Below are positions 34,385 through 45,845 of a stretch of DNA of 64,000 bases, one piece after another (positions within the stretch are counted from its first letter, which is position 1; each line of letters opens with the position of its first letter). This stretch comes from Phanerodontia chrysosporium (Eukaryota > Basidiomycota > Agaricomycetes > Polyporales > Phanerochaetaceae). The notes below the pieces were generated by a model. That model did not search any database. It was given only the letters and a program-made list of their open reading frames with translations, and was not told where the DNA came from. A program made the translations under genes and the position numbers. The DNA lies in contig MJGA01000002.1 in the NCBI GenBank assembly GCA_001910725.1, forward strand, positions 2,294,001 through 2,358,000, in the 5' to 3' direction.

Positions 34385-35721
34385 ATGGTACTCAGAGTAG
34401 GATACGGTGCGTCAGCATAGAGTTGTTCCGTGTTATGCACGCACTGACATGGTGTTGCAGTTCGCGAGCACTTCTCTTCCCCACTCCTTCAATACGCGGA
34501 GGCCGACGCGGGCAAGACCTTCACACTCATCGAGTGCCCTAGTACGCGCTGCATCTTACTGTCCGAAAGCGCGTCACACTCATGTGGAAAAGGTGGAACC
34601 GGACAACTCATCTCTCGCCTTACTAACGACGAGATCGACGTTGCAATGTGAGAGCCTCCGATGACCCTGGCAAGCACGCCGACTGAAGCACTCTGGGCAG
34701 CGCCCTTACGGACCCGCTCATCTCTGGGATTGCGAAGGGATCGGAGGCGTACAAGCTGGTTGGAAGCTACGTGAATACCCCGCTCAACTGGTGAGTTGCC
34801 TCTGATTAATTGCATGATGCCCATCTCAATGATTCCAGGGCTGTCATTACCGGGAAGAACACCAAGTATGAGCGCATCGAGGACCTCAAGGCACGACTAT
34901 AGGCATCTCGAGGCCCGGTAGGTGAGGCAGAATTTCCGCGGATGCATATACTGGACTCAACGGTATACAGTGGAAGCCAGACCATGGCCTACGTGATGGC
35001 TCTGCAACAAGGCTGGCCGACGGACAATCTGCTGTTCAAGGGTACGCCTTCCATGTGATCAAACTTTTTGCACGATTCTGATGCGCTTCCAGTCAACAAC
35101 GACATCCGTGGCCTCATCGACTCAGTAAACGATGGCTCCACCAGTGCATTCATGTGGGAGTGGTTCACGACCAAGCCCTACCAGGATGCTGGCGAAGTCC
35201 GCTTTGTAAGTCCCTACCAACCAGTCCACAAACACTCTCGATAATGACATGTGCAGATTGGCTCTGTCCCCACTCCATGGCCGTCATGGATGATCGCGGC
35301 CCATCCGACCCGCGCATCTGCCCAGGCTCTCAGCACCTTCCTAGAGCAGCTCTCCGGCTACGTGCGCGCGTTCAATTCGCCTGAGAAGCGCGAGAAGGAC
35401 GACGTCGAGTTTATCAAGGCGAAGTTCGGCTATCCTGAGGAGGATATCAAGGTACGTCGTATGCTGCTATATGCCAGACTTGAGATAGACATGCTGGAAT
35501 AGGCATGGCTGAAAACCGTCGGGTACCCCTCGGACTGCGCTACTATTGACACGAAGGTTATCAACGAGACTCTAGCGTGCGTATTCCTTCCGCCTGGAAT
35601 TCACATGCGGCTGACGCCTGATTCACGGCAGTGTTCTCGAGAAGGCAGGCTTCATCAACAGCCCCAAGGCGGATTCAAGGTCGAGCAATTCGTAAACCCC
35701 GAGGTAGCCAAGCTCGTGTAA
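34385..35721 (+). CDS. Ca3427-like periplasmic-binding-fold protein
   Basis: A type 2 periplasmic-binding-protein fold of the Candida Ca3427 / NMT1-THI5-like group, found in fungi without any ABC transporter. A 22 bp first exon (MVLRVGY) leads into REHFSSPLLQYAEADAGKTFTLIECPSGTGQLI. Then RLTNDEIDVAIALTDPLISGI, SYVNTPLNWAVITGKNTKYE and ISRPGSGSQTMAYVMALQQGW follow, the pattern of substrate-binding domains for aromatic or sulfonate-like ligands. The C-terminal part reads AFMWEWFTTKPYQDAGEVRFIG and VGYPSDCATIDTKVINETL. There is no signal peptide or helix, so it is probably cytosolic; the ligand is unknown. Two G losses are needed (34890-34891 in DLKGTTIG and 35668-35669 in SPKGGFKVEQF); with these the frame ends at TAA 35719-35721. 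Confidence 0.8.
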
Positions 35722-35817
35722 AGAACGTTGCATTAAGATAGAAGAATGTATGTGTACAACCCGTGAACGCACTAAATAATACAAGGCAAGAAAACCGTAC
35801 CAGCATAGACGGAGCGT

Positions 35818-37131
35818 CTATTTCGTTGTAACCTTCCTCGTCAGGAGCCTGATCCTCTCCGCGTTCCGTTTCCGGCGGTCGATGTCGATGTCGACGCTCT
35901 TGTTGTCCTTCGAGAGCGCCGCGCTGACCGACGGCGCCACCGTGTAGCTGCCGAGCTCCCGCGTGGGGATCGCCACGGCATTCTTGCGGACCCTGTTCTT
36001 GTCGCTCTCCCGAGCGCGCGCCAAATAGTGTTGAGCCGCTCGCCACCGCCGTCTGCGCCGCGGACGTCGACGGTCTCGATAGTGCGGTCGCGGTACGACG
36101 CACTGCGCTTGATAATGGGGCGGGACCATTGCGAGACGAGGTCGTTGGCCATGCGTTGGATGTCAGGGGTGACCCGCTTGCACTTCGTGTAGAATACGAT
36201 GACGCGGCCGAGCTTGGATTCTTTCAGGACGTCCTTGTCGATAAACTCCATCTTCTTCAAGAGCGGGAAAAACTCTTTTTGGATGTCGAGTGCAGGGAGG
36301 GAGCGGTCGGGCAGGGGTTCCAGCCACTTCCGGACGCCTTCAAGCAGGTTGTTGTCGATGATAGCTTGTGCATACGAGGATCTGCGGCATGGTCAGCATG
36401 AGGCAGGGTTGCAGGATGTGGCCACGCACTTCCGCAACGTGTCAAGCACCTGTGGAAGCAACCGGAGCTTGGCCGTCGCCGGCATCTTCTCCCTGTTCGA
36501 CTGCTCGTCGTCCACCGCGGCCATGAGCATCGCCTCACGGAGACGCGACACCTCCTCGTCCGCCGCACGGTCGAGCACGTCGTCCTCGTTCTTGCGCTTG
36601 CGCGGGCGCGACGCCTTCTTCGGCTTCAGGATGGCGTCGATCTTCATGGCGATCCGCGCACGGCTCGCTGCACACCAGTCAGCGCCAGCACTCCGTACGC
36701 ACACGTCGTGGGCAGCACGCACCTTCCTCCGGCGGCAGCTGGCTCAGGTCGATCTCCTCGGGCTGCGCGCGCCGCTTGCGTTTGCGCTGCACAGGGCGCC
36801 CCTCCGCGTCGCCGTCCCCGCCCTTGCGGCGCCGCGTCCGCCGCTCCTTCGGCTTCACATTGCGCTTCTCTGCACGGAACTCGTCGCCAGACTCGCCGGA
36901 CGACTCGGGCTCGTCTGCGTGCGGCGACTGCCTCGAGCGGGCGCCAGAGCCGGCTGGTGGTGCCGTCAGCGAGAAGGCACGCTTGGAGAGAGTGGGCACG
37001 CACCATCGAACTCGTCCTCTGAAAGGTCGGAGTCCGAGCCGAAAATCTCGTGCTCGAGGGTGGTTTCTTTCTGTAGCCGCTATGTATCAATCATTCGACC
37101 GCAGGGGATGATGTTTTCTTACTTCAGCCAT
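35818..37131 (-). CDS. SPN1: Transcription elongation factor IWS1/SPN1
   Basis: Binds Spt6 and RNA polymerase II and promotes elongation and nucleosome handling. Exon 1 is only MAE (ATG at 37131); exon 2 begins KETTLEHEIFGSDSDLSED, the acidic N-terminal tail. A long Arg/Lys/Glu region follows (RRKGGDGDAEGRPVQRKRK, EEIDLSQLPPEE). The conserved TFIIS N-terminal (LW) domain then starts: SRLREAMLMAAVDDEQSN, LRLLPQVLDTLRK, a domain exon with LPDRSLPALDIQKEFFPLL (read from 36310-36250) and MEFIDKDVLKESKLGRVIVFY. The C-terminus reads DNKSVDIDIDRRKRNAERI. One base is missing at about 36021-36034 before ARARESDKN. Genes 3' to 3' with the binding-fold protein, 96 bp apart. Confidence 0.88.
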
Positions 37132-38720
37132 TGGCGAGAGGAAAACGTTGGGTGAGGTGAACAACGGTAAAGGGCTGCGTGACGCGCGCTCCAGGAACCC
37201 AATGTTACCGGTGATGTGACGCTTTTGATCGTGCTTCCACTTTAGGTAGGTACTGTGGTTGGGCCGGGGAAGACATGGCAAATCCTGTTTGCAACAGCAC
37301 ACCGCGACATGTACATATACTTGACCACTCCAGAGTTACATAGCTGCTCTGTTAATTCCTCTAGCTGACCTTCAACTGAGCTACCATGAGCATTTGTTGC
37401 ACACGTGCATAGACAATTCGTCCGGATACTGTATCATATAACGATTGGGAAGCATATATTAAGCTTGATAGGATTCGCATGAGGAAGCTAGCACTAGAAC
37501 AACGGTTTATACGAGACGCCAGTCAACATATCGAAGCATCAAGTTGAGTGTACGTACGCGTTGGAGCCTATGCCTCCCTGTGATGACCGGGAGAGAAGAT
37601 TTTATCGACGTCAAACTCGCAGCGGCCGACGGAGTCTACTGCAGTGATATCGTTAGAGGATGAGCTATATTGTCTTCTGAGATTGTGGTAGGCGATGTGA
37701 AGGAATAATATAGTGGCGTGATAGTAGTAACGCTTGCTGACAAGCGCACGTTCATCTGCGACGCCACCTCCCGTCGGGTTTGGCACGTGCAGTCGTAGCT
37801 TGTCGACTTCCAACCATGTATCGCAGTAAATGGCTGTGCAGTTTACGACTGACAGGTCGGCCTTAGAACGTACACAGCTTCTAACTAGGGTGACCGCAGT
37901 CAACCGCAGTCGCGTCGTGTACTCCCACGGCCTACCCTGACCGCCGTAGTGTAATCGAGGGCAAAGTATACGCGAGAATGCTCTCCTATACCATACTCTG
38001 CGTGTGAGAGCAGAACATCCCCTAGTTCTGGTGCCGAGTGGCTCCGTTGAAGACGGAATCAGCGGAAGGTCTGAGAGAAGAAGTTTGTTACGCGCGCTCA
38101 AGGATCGATGTCGGAAGAACATAGAGATGTGTGGTTGTTGGAGCTGAATGTGTCTTCATCCGAGACCGCGAGCGAGTGAGCGTCGGTAGGAAAGGTCTGT
38201 GTTCGCTAGCGCGTCGCTTGTCGGTGGAGGGCGCGCAATGGCGTCAGCACATGTGCGCGAGAGCGTCATAGCAAAGGCCGCTTAAACGGAACTCCATCTC
38301 CCTCCACATCATGCAGATGTTGTGTTGCCAGGAGAGTTCTCCACTCGAGGGACCCCTGGGTGCCAGCGGCGGCGGCGGCGATGAGGCAGCGTGTGGGAAG
38401 AGGAGGGCGGTGGCCCAGCATTGGCAGCGTTGGCCGCGACGTGTTACAGTGGGATGGAGCCTGGAGGGCGGCGGCCGGCCTGACCGGCGTGCCAGGGCGA
38501 GGTGATGGGAGCGCCGGCAGCGGGGACCCACGTGCCGAAAACTCGGACGGGTGCAATACGTAACGCGCCGTGCTCCGACTCTGTCTCCCCGAGACGTCTC
38601 AAAATACATTTACGGTCCCATTTTCCTCATGTCCACCACCGTCCCTCGCTGACCGCCCGCCGGGTCCGCACCATCCTCTCCTCCACTCTACCACCGTCCT
38701 TTCCGTCGTCTCCGACAGCA
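37132..38720. other. Long divergent region, IWS1 / F-box-like gene
   Basis: 1.59 kb, the longest stretch without a confident gene. It must hold two promoters. A 184-codon minus-strand open frame (37568-38122, ATG at 38122) lies inside it; no family resemblance was recognised and no flanking exons are needed. Between 38620 and 38720 the plus strand is strongly CT-rich, as before many fungal start codons. Confidence 0.4.
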
Positions 38721-40972
38721 ATGGCCGCAGTGGGCCAGTCAACTAGGCCCTCGCATTCTCCGCCGTTGCCGATCTCGCAGAAGGCCAAAGAAAGACCTCT
38801 ACCCCCGCTGCCCAACAACGTCACGCACCGCGAGGCTCTCCCCGCGACGTCCGCTATGATACCCAAAGCCTCCGCCGTGGCGCTGGGCAAGCGCAAAGCA
38901 CCTCCACTTGTAACAATCTCGCCCTCCGAGGGTCTCCGTCGTATCCTTCATGACCCCTCATTACTCTCTTCCTTCCTCGAGGCTATGCAATGGCCCTCCT
39001 TCCACACCCTACTCAGCACTTGCAGGACCTTCCGGCGCGTCTTCACTCGGCCTGAGCTTCGCGACGTGATTCTCTCGCGTTTCGTGCCAGGCTACAGGCT
39101 CGCCTTGGGAAACAGAGAAATCGCTCAGCTCGCAGTCGACATCACCATCGCCGACCTCGCATTATTCCGTACGTCCGATGGAATATCTCCCTTGTTTTTC
39201 CTCCTTTGACTCCGCATATATCCACAGAAATCTCACAGGAGTATCCGCTGCACACCTATCCCATGCACGCCTTGGCAGTCCTTGGCTCCCCTCGTTATGT
39301 CGTCGAAAGACCTCCAACAGACCCTTACACAAGGAGGATAGTGGCTCTTACCCAGGCACATACGCGCATGGTCCTGCTGCTTCAGGCGTTAGTCCACAGT
39401 GGGTTTGCGCTGACATCCCCCCTGGACTCAGATGACTTCGCCCTATGGCCTAGTCCGCAAAGCGCGCCCCTCCTTTCGGGCGTTCGGGAACTTGTATTTC
39501 CGAAACCACTGGCTGTTTTTGAGGCAGACAACTCGCATCAAAACAACCGCGCGGACGTTCCTGGTTCTGCGCGAGCCAATGGTCGACGTGCTAGCACAGG
39601 CACACTGCACAGACGGTACTCAACATCCGAGCGGCCTCGCGCGTCAAGTGACTTTTCGATACGCAGTTCACTATCGCGTAGTCGGAGCCGGTTGCGGCCG
39701 GTGCTTTCGGTCCTGAATGGTGGTCCTAAGGTACCATTGCCACCCCCTCCGACAACCCTCCTGCCCTGTCGTACTACGTCGGAAGCTGGCGACGTACCCT
39801 GGCTCATGGAAAGGCTGCGTCTGCCTCGTGTGCGGTCTCCGACGAGGAGGACGAGCTGTTACCCAGACCACGGTTCCACGAAAGGCGCTCATCTTCCATG
39901 CACCGATCAGTAGAGTCATCCACAGGCAGCAGCAGCCCAACCTCATCGCGGAGTCACACGCATACCGATTACACTACCGATGCGTCCAGCATCAGTCCCA
40001 GGGAAAGTGCGAAACCATTGTATCCATACGCGTCCGCCGGCCGGCCGATGCCCACATCACCACACGACATCAACATGGCGACTTCACGGTTCCGTGCTCC
40101 GATACTACGGGTCTTTGTTCCTTGTCAGCAGTTGGATGAGGTTGCCATTACTGCATGCGAAGAGCAGTTGATGAATGCTGATCTATGGAAGCACCTTTCT
40201 ACGGGAGACATCGTCTGCAACTTCGGCTTTGTTCCGCCACCCGAGCCGGATAGCGCCTCTCAGCCATCGACTCCAGTATCAAAATCCGAGCGTGAACGCG
40301 CCGGCCATCGTCGGCGATGGCTGCTGTTTAACGGCTACTGCCTTGTACATTACATTCCACCCTCTCCACCACCCGTGCAAAACTGCCTCACGCTCCCATC
40401 TCCTTTCTACTTCTCGCACATCCTCCCGCCGTACGCGGACCCGCGCTTCGTCCTAGCGCTTCCGCCTCTGTCCAGCGCGTCCACCGTCCGCACCCCGCGG
40501 GCCCGCGGGAGCGCTGACGGGCCGTTTGCGCAGCTCACGCTCTCCCACATGCGCGCGCGCGTCGCGAGCCCCACAGCCCGGGCGGCTACGCGCTCGTGCG
40601 GCGGTATATCTGGCTCGCACGTATCCCGTACGTCGGCCCGCACTCGCGCACGGAGGCGGGCGACGCGCTCGGCGAGGGCTGGCAGGGCGAGTGGGTCCTC
40701 GAAGCCGAGGGCACCAAGGAGGGCCGCCAGCATCTGCTCGATGCCGTCCGCCCGGCCGCGGACGGCAGCACGCGCCGCGGCCTTTGGGAAGTTGTTCGCG
40801 ACAAGTCTGGCGGCGGGCGGATTTGGATGAGGTGCGTTTCCCCCTTGCTCGCATCCCCCTGTGTCCCTGTTGCTACGTCGGTGCTGACGCCGTGTGCTGC
40901 AGGTTGATCGCTCCTGACATCGACGCGCACGCCCCTGACTTTAACATTAACTCCACACATTCTACGGACTAA
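38721..40972 (+). CDS. F-box-like hypothetical protein
   Basis: Starts MAAVGQSTRPSHSPPLPISQ. An N-terminal helical region (GLRRILHDPSLLSSFLEAMQ, WPSFHTLLSTCRTFRRVFT) resembles a degenerate F-box as found in basidiomycete proteins of this type. After a 59 bp intron (39169-39227) comes a domain with EYPLHTYPMHALAVLGSPRY, then a long Ser/Arg/Pro-rich linker. The conserved C-terminal half reads RVFVPCQQLDEVAITACEEQ, WLLFNGYCLVHYIPPS, RRYIWLARIPYVGP and GEGWQGEWVLEAEGTKEG. The last intron precedes LIAPDIDAHAPDF and TAA at 40972. It may be a substrate receptor of an SCF ligase, but that rests only on the weak F-box. Single bases are missing at the AAA run 39810-39812 and the CCCC run 40569-40572. 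Confidence 0.68.
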
Positions 40973-41721
40973 ATTGTTGTTGTTTGTTACACTAGATCTC
41001 CCGTCTATTTCTTAGACTATGGACTGCCCTTAGCGTACTTCCACCATTGCGTCGCACACCCACCTCTGCACTGCTCACGCTGTCATCATTTCTGCGCACT
41101 GCATTCGTGTTGTATCTATACTACGGCCTTTGATGCCTGATGCTCTCCATCCTTAACACGCTCCCGTACCTATCCTTAGCTCTCCGGCGATGCCCATGCA
41201 TGTAGCCACTCGTCTGTGCTCGCTAGCGTACTGGCTGCCTGGGTCTTCCATTCCACCCTCCTGCTCGGTTGCTCCACTTGTTTCCATTCGTAGTTTACCA
41301 TTCGCTTGGTGTCTCCTCGACTCGCCTTTTCGCTGGGATTGTGGACGGACACTTACCTTTGCCGTCAGGCCGCGGACTCTTCACACGTACTTAGGCTCTA
41401 CATATTCCGTATTGTAAATACGCATAGTGGATTCGATGTCTGGCGGCTGATAAGAGCGTATGTATTGCGGACGAGGATCAGTACACCATGGGCGCGAAGG
41501 TAAGGGTTGCCAGGTGCGTCGCGTGCTCCTGAGACACTATTGATAGAATAACGCCGAATGATAGAAATACGTGCATCTGTACATACATTACGTGCCTAGC
41601 TTGTGGTACATCCCGGGATGCGACAAACTCCTGTTATGAGGAGAGCGAAGATCCAGAACTTCCGAAGAGCCCAGTCTGTCAGCATGTTGCGGAGGGCACC
41701 GAAGGACCTCCGACTCACCCC
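40973..41721. other. Convergent intergenic region
   Basis: 749 bp between the F-box-like stop and the stop of the first membrane-protein gene. C/T-rich on the plus strand; no gene supported. Confidence 0.4.
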
Positions 41722-42562
41722 CTACACCTTCTCCTGTACCGCGGCGACCTGCTCCGCCTGCGAAACCTCAGGGGCCGGGGCTTGTGGCATTCCGAGCTTC
41801 CCTGCAACTATGATGTATCGCGCAGCAAACACACCTGACCCAAGGATGCACATCTCGTAGGCCGCCGCCTCGAGAAGGTTCAACGGGAGCTTGTCACCGA
41901 CCGGGATGCCCGCGCTCCTAATCCAACCGTATCCCGCGAGCGAGATCACGAAGAACACGACGAGCCTGCACAACCGCGGCATCAGCTCCGGCGATAACGG
42001 CACGTAGATGAGGGGATCGAGCGAGACGCACCCGCAGAAGAGCCAGCGCTGCGCCTGCACGACGAGCGCAGCCTCGCTGCGGACACGCGCAGCACGCAGG
42101 GCGAGTATTTCCTGGGAGCAAATCGCGTCAGCGCCCACGCGGAAGGAGAACAAGGGGGCGAAAGCGGGCGCTGACCGAGGCGAACTGCGCGGTGCGGCCC
42201 TCGCGCATGACGGCCCACGCCCGCAGTCGGAGCACGCCCGCGGCGAGCACGCTGAGCATGCCCAGCTCCCACGTGAGGTATGCGAGCGTGCGCAGCACGC
42301 GCGAGGACTGCGCCTCGGGCGTTGAGCTGAGTGCGTAGGCGGGGCTGTGCAGGCTGCGTCAGCGCCGGGCGCGGAAGCACTACGTGTGCGCGGGGACGCA
42401 CCACACGAGAAGGAGGGAGATGGTAAGTAGGATGTTCTGTGTGGTCTTGAAGCTGCACATGAAGGTGTCGAGATCGGTGGGCTGCTCGGGAGCTAGATCC
42501 TCTGCATCAGCGTTCTTGATGCCGGTAGGATCTGTGAGCAAGGCTGTGTGCTCTGATGACAT
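41722..42562 (-). CDS. Four-helix membrane protein A of the local family
   Basis: Unknown function. Three exons (42562-42402, 42353-42176, 42111-41722) join in frame to 242 aa. Layout: acidic N-tail (MSSEHTALLTDPTGIKNADA...), TM1 NILLTISLLLVCL interrupted by a phase 2 intron, TM2 WELGMLSVLAAGVL, loop RLRAWAVMREGRTAQFAS ending at a phase 0 intron, then QAQRWLFCGCVSLDPLIYV. TM3 is LCRLVVFFVISLAGYGWI, TM4 MCILGSGVFAARYIIV, and the tail is APAPEVSQAEQ. No signal peptide. It shares layout and the first two intron positions and phases with the four genes that follow on alternating strands. More GC-rich than its neighbours B-D. No frame break. Confidence 0.7.
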
Positions 42563-43023
42563 GGATGCAATGCGTAGCAACTACGGGGCTGCACGATGCT
42601 TGGTGTACAATAGACGTCAAAAGAATGTAGGAAGTCGGCTGGACCGATGTTAGTGGTTGAGGACGAAATCGTTTCAGGGCCCGACTCGCCCGAGCGCTGT
42701 TTATTTGGCCATGTTTGTCGCGCTACTGTACGCCCGTCGAGAGCAATTCGACACTGGAACTGAGGATGACATTCAGCGTGAAGCAATATACATCTTCGAC
42801 ATTACTTCTACAGTAATTAATACTCGCAGCCGTGCGGACGGACTAGATTATACATAGCAGTACGGTCATGATCTCGGAGAAGCTGACGGTCAATGTCCGG
42901 AGGTACTCTGATCCTGCATGCAGGAGGAGTACGGGAAGAGGAACTGTGGTATAGGAATGGTCACGGTCCCTGGAACGACCTTGAAAGCATGACCGTACGA
43001 AGCGGTTGCAGGAGATGACGGCT
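42563..43023. other. Spacer between membrane-protein genes A and B
   Basis: 461 bp containing the upstream region of gene A and the 3' end of gene B, both on the minus strand. No coding structure. Confidence 0.4.
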
Positions 43024-43881
43024 CTAGACTCTCTCTCGCATGGCGCTGGCGACTGCTTGGTCATAATTGGCCCACAGGAGGGGCCCCGGGCCTTCGCCTA
43101 GGCCTCTGATGACAGCACGGCTCCTGCGGAGTACTAGGCCATAGAGCAAGCCGAGAATCAGCAAGGAGACAACGTCAGTAGTGTTAAAGGGAGATATCTC
43201 GAGTTTGTAGTTGCCAGAAACTTGAAGACAACATGGAGTCCGCGGGAAAGCAATCAAGCCGATCAGGCTGATGGCGAAATTACTATATTGAAGCCTCTGT
43301 TAGTGAGAAAATGTGGCACGGCCCACGGCCGATGCAAAGAGTTGCAAACGCACATCATCAGGGGGATGCAGGGCGAATGCGCGACTATACCAGCCAAGAG
43401 CCCAGAGTGCCCTTTGTGCGCGCTACGATAATCCTAAGAGGTTACAGTTAACATACAAATCTACAGGAGTACGAGGGTGGCTGCCCGAAGTGCTGACCTT
43501 CATGAACTTGTCTGCCTTCCCCGTGCGCATTACGGCACGTCCACGCAGCCAAAGCATGCCTGTAATGCACACGGAGTAGGCAGCAACAGTGGATAAGGCG
43601 TAAGTCTGTATTCTCAGATGTTGAGATGCCAGGGTTGGTGGATCCCTCCACATGGCGCAGACCGGGCTGGCAAATATCCATCAATTCCATATATACGTGT
43701 TTATGGAGCCTTGAGAGACGACATACGCTATCAAGAAAAAGTATGGAACGATCAGCTTGAGATATGCGCCGTTGAAGCGAGCCATGAACTTCTGCGCGTC
43801 GGAAGACATCAAGCATAGTGATGTTGGTCCTTCGGCCGCCTTGAGGTCGTCATGAGAAAGACAGGCCTTGTCCACCGACAT
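43024..43881 (-). CDS. Four-helix membrane protein B of the local family
   Basis: Unknown function. Four exons (43881-43727, 43666-43498, 43422-43354, 43296-43024) give 221 aa in frame. N-tail MSVDKACLSHDDLKAAEG, TM1 YLKLIVPYFFLIA split by a phase 2 intron with a GTATGT donor, TM2 VAAYSVCITGMLW, then LRGRAVMRTGKADKFMK ending at a phase 0 intron. This loop parallels LRAWAVMREGRTAQFAS in protein A and is the clearest sequence match between the two. After RAQRALWALGWYSRAF comes a third intron, then TM3 FAISLIGLIAFP, TM4 VVSLLILGLLYGLVL and a tail ending SAMRERV. No frame break. Confidence 0.7.
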
Positions 43882-44689
43882 GACTGTAATCTTCACTACA
43901 TCAGCAAGGACTGCGAGGACACAACTTGCGGAACTCTACCGTTTCAAAGTTCAGAGGTGGCAGTGTATGATATTGCGTGCGGCTGGAGGCTGTGGCACGT
44001 GACTGATAAAACCAAGCGCGTGTGGGAGGCGGTGAATGCGTTGAGCGCGGTGCTGCGATGCTTTTACCTCGTTGCGATGTTGCTCTCTGGTCAGCGCACC
44101 TTCACTCGTCGGCCTCGTTATATACCGCAGGATTCTGTATACAACAAGTGCCTTGGCCGCCTTGTGAACAGCGGCAGACAATAACCTCCTTATCATGATG
44201 ATTATTGGACAAGACCGCTCATCGTGTGGCAACCCTGAAGTCGTATCCTGCTAGTATGTGGCTGTTCATCGAGTATTGTTTCACGAAAAAAGGCGCTTGA
44301 CATGTTCTGCTGAACGGAGCTGCTCTGTCAGGTCTCGCCGATGCGAGGGCCGGTGCTGACTCAATCTAGAACTCGTGCAATGCTGGGCGACGATCCACAT
44401 CTAAATAGTAACACGGGAAGGTATTGATGAAGCGCTTCCAGGTCCTAGGATTCTAAGGCAAAGTCTCCTCCGCACACGTCGCCTGTGTCTCTCGTTCGCG
44501 ATGCTGTGCGCAAGCCCAATATCGGTGCAAATTCGACGCCGTGTAGGACGCCAAAAACCCCATAGGAACACCACTCCTTTATAACGGTATTGTGTCGACA
44601 GACAATACTCTGTGCATACCTTCCACAGTATTGTATGTCTCCTCTTCCTCGTTTTGTGTCACCGGGCTCACAGTTGTTAGGGACCGACG
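43882..44689. promoter_or_regulatory. Divergent region between membrane-protein genes B and C
   Basis: 808 bp between opposite start codons of two family members. No exon supported. It may hold a shared promoter. Confidence 0.4.
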
Positions 44690-45526
44690 ATGACTGGAGA
44701 TAACTCGGATGTCCATCCGAAGGGCAGTTACCAAGGTTTATTGACTTTCACCCTTGCGGACAGGCACAGCAGGCGTCTAGACACAGTGTTTGCCTCTCAG
44801 CCTACCAACGGGGAATTGCTTGGTGCATTACGTGAGTTTGAACTCGCATATCGCCAGGAGCTTGGGGTCTGCCTTACATGCTCCATGTCCGTTATCCTGT
44901 GAGTATATGTGCCCGAATATAGTTCATAATTCATCCTCACGTTAGTGTACTTGTAGGATGGCGACAGAGACCCAGATCTTCAAGATTCAAGGGGGTGCTA
45001 GCCAGCACGTTCACGAGGCTCTGAGGCATCCTGTACCAAGAGTTTTATCGGTCATCAGCATCTTCTACGCAGTTTTGGGCGTCCTACTCCACCTCTCCGC
45101 ATCGCAATTACTGTGTTATTACACACTTACGTCAGTGGAGAGGGCTGAATCCTGGCGCCAGGTATGTATCAACTTCGTTATACTAGTACCTCGGCCTACT
45201 GAGCATCCTGCTTTCAGAACGCGTTGCGTGTGCGATGGCTTCCTGCTAAGCTGTCTGCTCCGCATGTCTTCTCTGCCTGGTGAGCGGCGTGCCTACGATC
45301 CTTAGCCTTGACTCAGCGAGATACCAGGGCCGTCATTTTCTTCGTCGCATCCCTCTTCGCGAGAACGGTATACTCGATCCCAGCTGATGAACATGACTTG
45401 TTCTATTGCAAGCTCTCGAAGGGATTGTTGCTCAGTATCTCACTGATCGGGATCGCATCCTTTGGCGTCGCGGTCCGTTGCCACCAGGCCTTTGAGCGCC
45501 TGGGCAGGCTCGCCGTTGCGGTCTGA
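44690..45526 (+). CDS. Four-helix membrane protein C of the local family
   Basis: Unknown function. Exons 44690-44898, 44957-45161, 45218-45279 and about 45317-45526. N-tail MTGDNSDVHPKGSYQGLL..., helix ALREFELAYRQELG, TM1 VCLTCSMSVILM with a phase 2 intron inside, TM2 VLSVISIFYAVLGVLLHL, loop ERAESWRQ ending at a phase 0 intron, then NALRVRWLPAKL. A phase 2 intron precedes TM3 AVIFFVASLFARTVYS; TM4 is LLLSISLIGIASFGVAV. The three intron positions and phases equal those of protein E. The last intron (37 or 41 bp) is short and leaves the final exon one base out of frame, so a base is probably missing near 45317. Confidence 0.62.
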
Positions 45527-45845
45527 GCTTGGTACCACAGCATCTTTGACTCCAACTGGGCCTGGGGGCCATCGAAGGCAGCATGCATGACATGTGTCTT
45601 GGCTGGCCCTCATCTTCCTTCTCATGGTATAGGGATTCGTAGAACAGATTTCATGTAGGACCCCGGCACTTGAAACACATGTGACAGTATCCACATAATC
45701 AGTCTGAGCACACTGAATCCATGTATGAAATTACTAGTGACATCTACTGTCGACATGGAATGCAGAGCCGCAGAGCCCGAGTCAACACTTGAGGAATTCG
45801 TTAGTCGTAGCGGATGTCAGTGAAATTTATGAAGTCCGCACGTCG
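45527..45845. other. Convergent spacer between membrane-protein genes C and D
   Basis: 319 bp between two opposed stop codons; nothing recognised. Confidence 0.4.

Noticed and set aside
30121..35721. Oxalate decarboxylase, serine hydrolase and binding-fold protein as a metabolic cluster
   Set aside because: Adjacent but on different strands, differing in localisation, and no shared pathway could be named.
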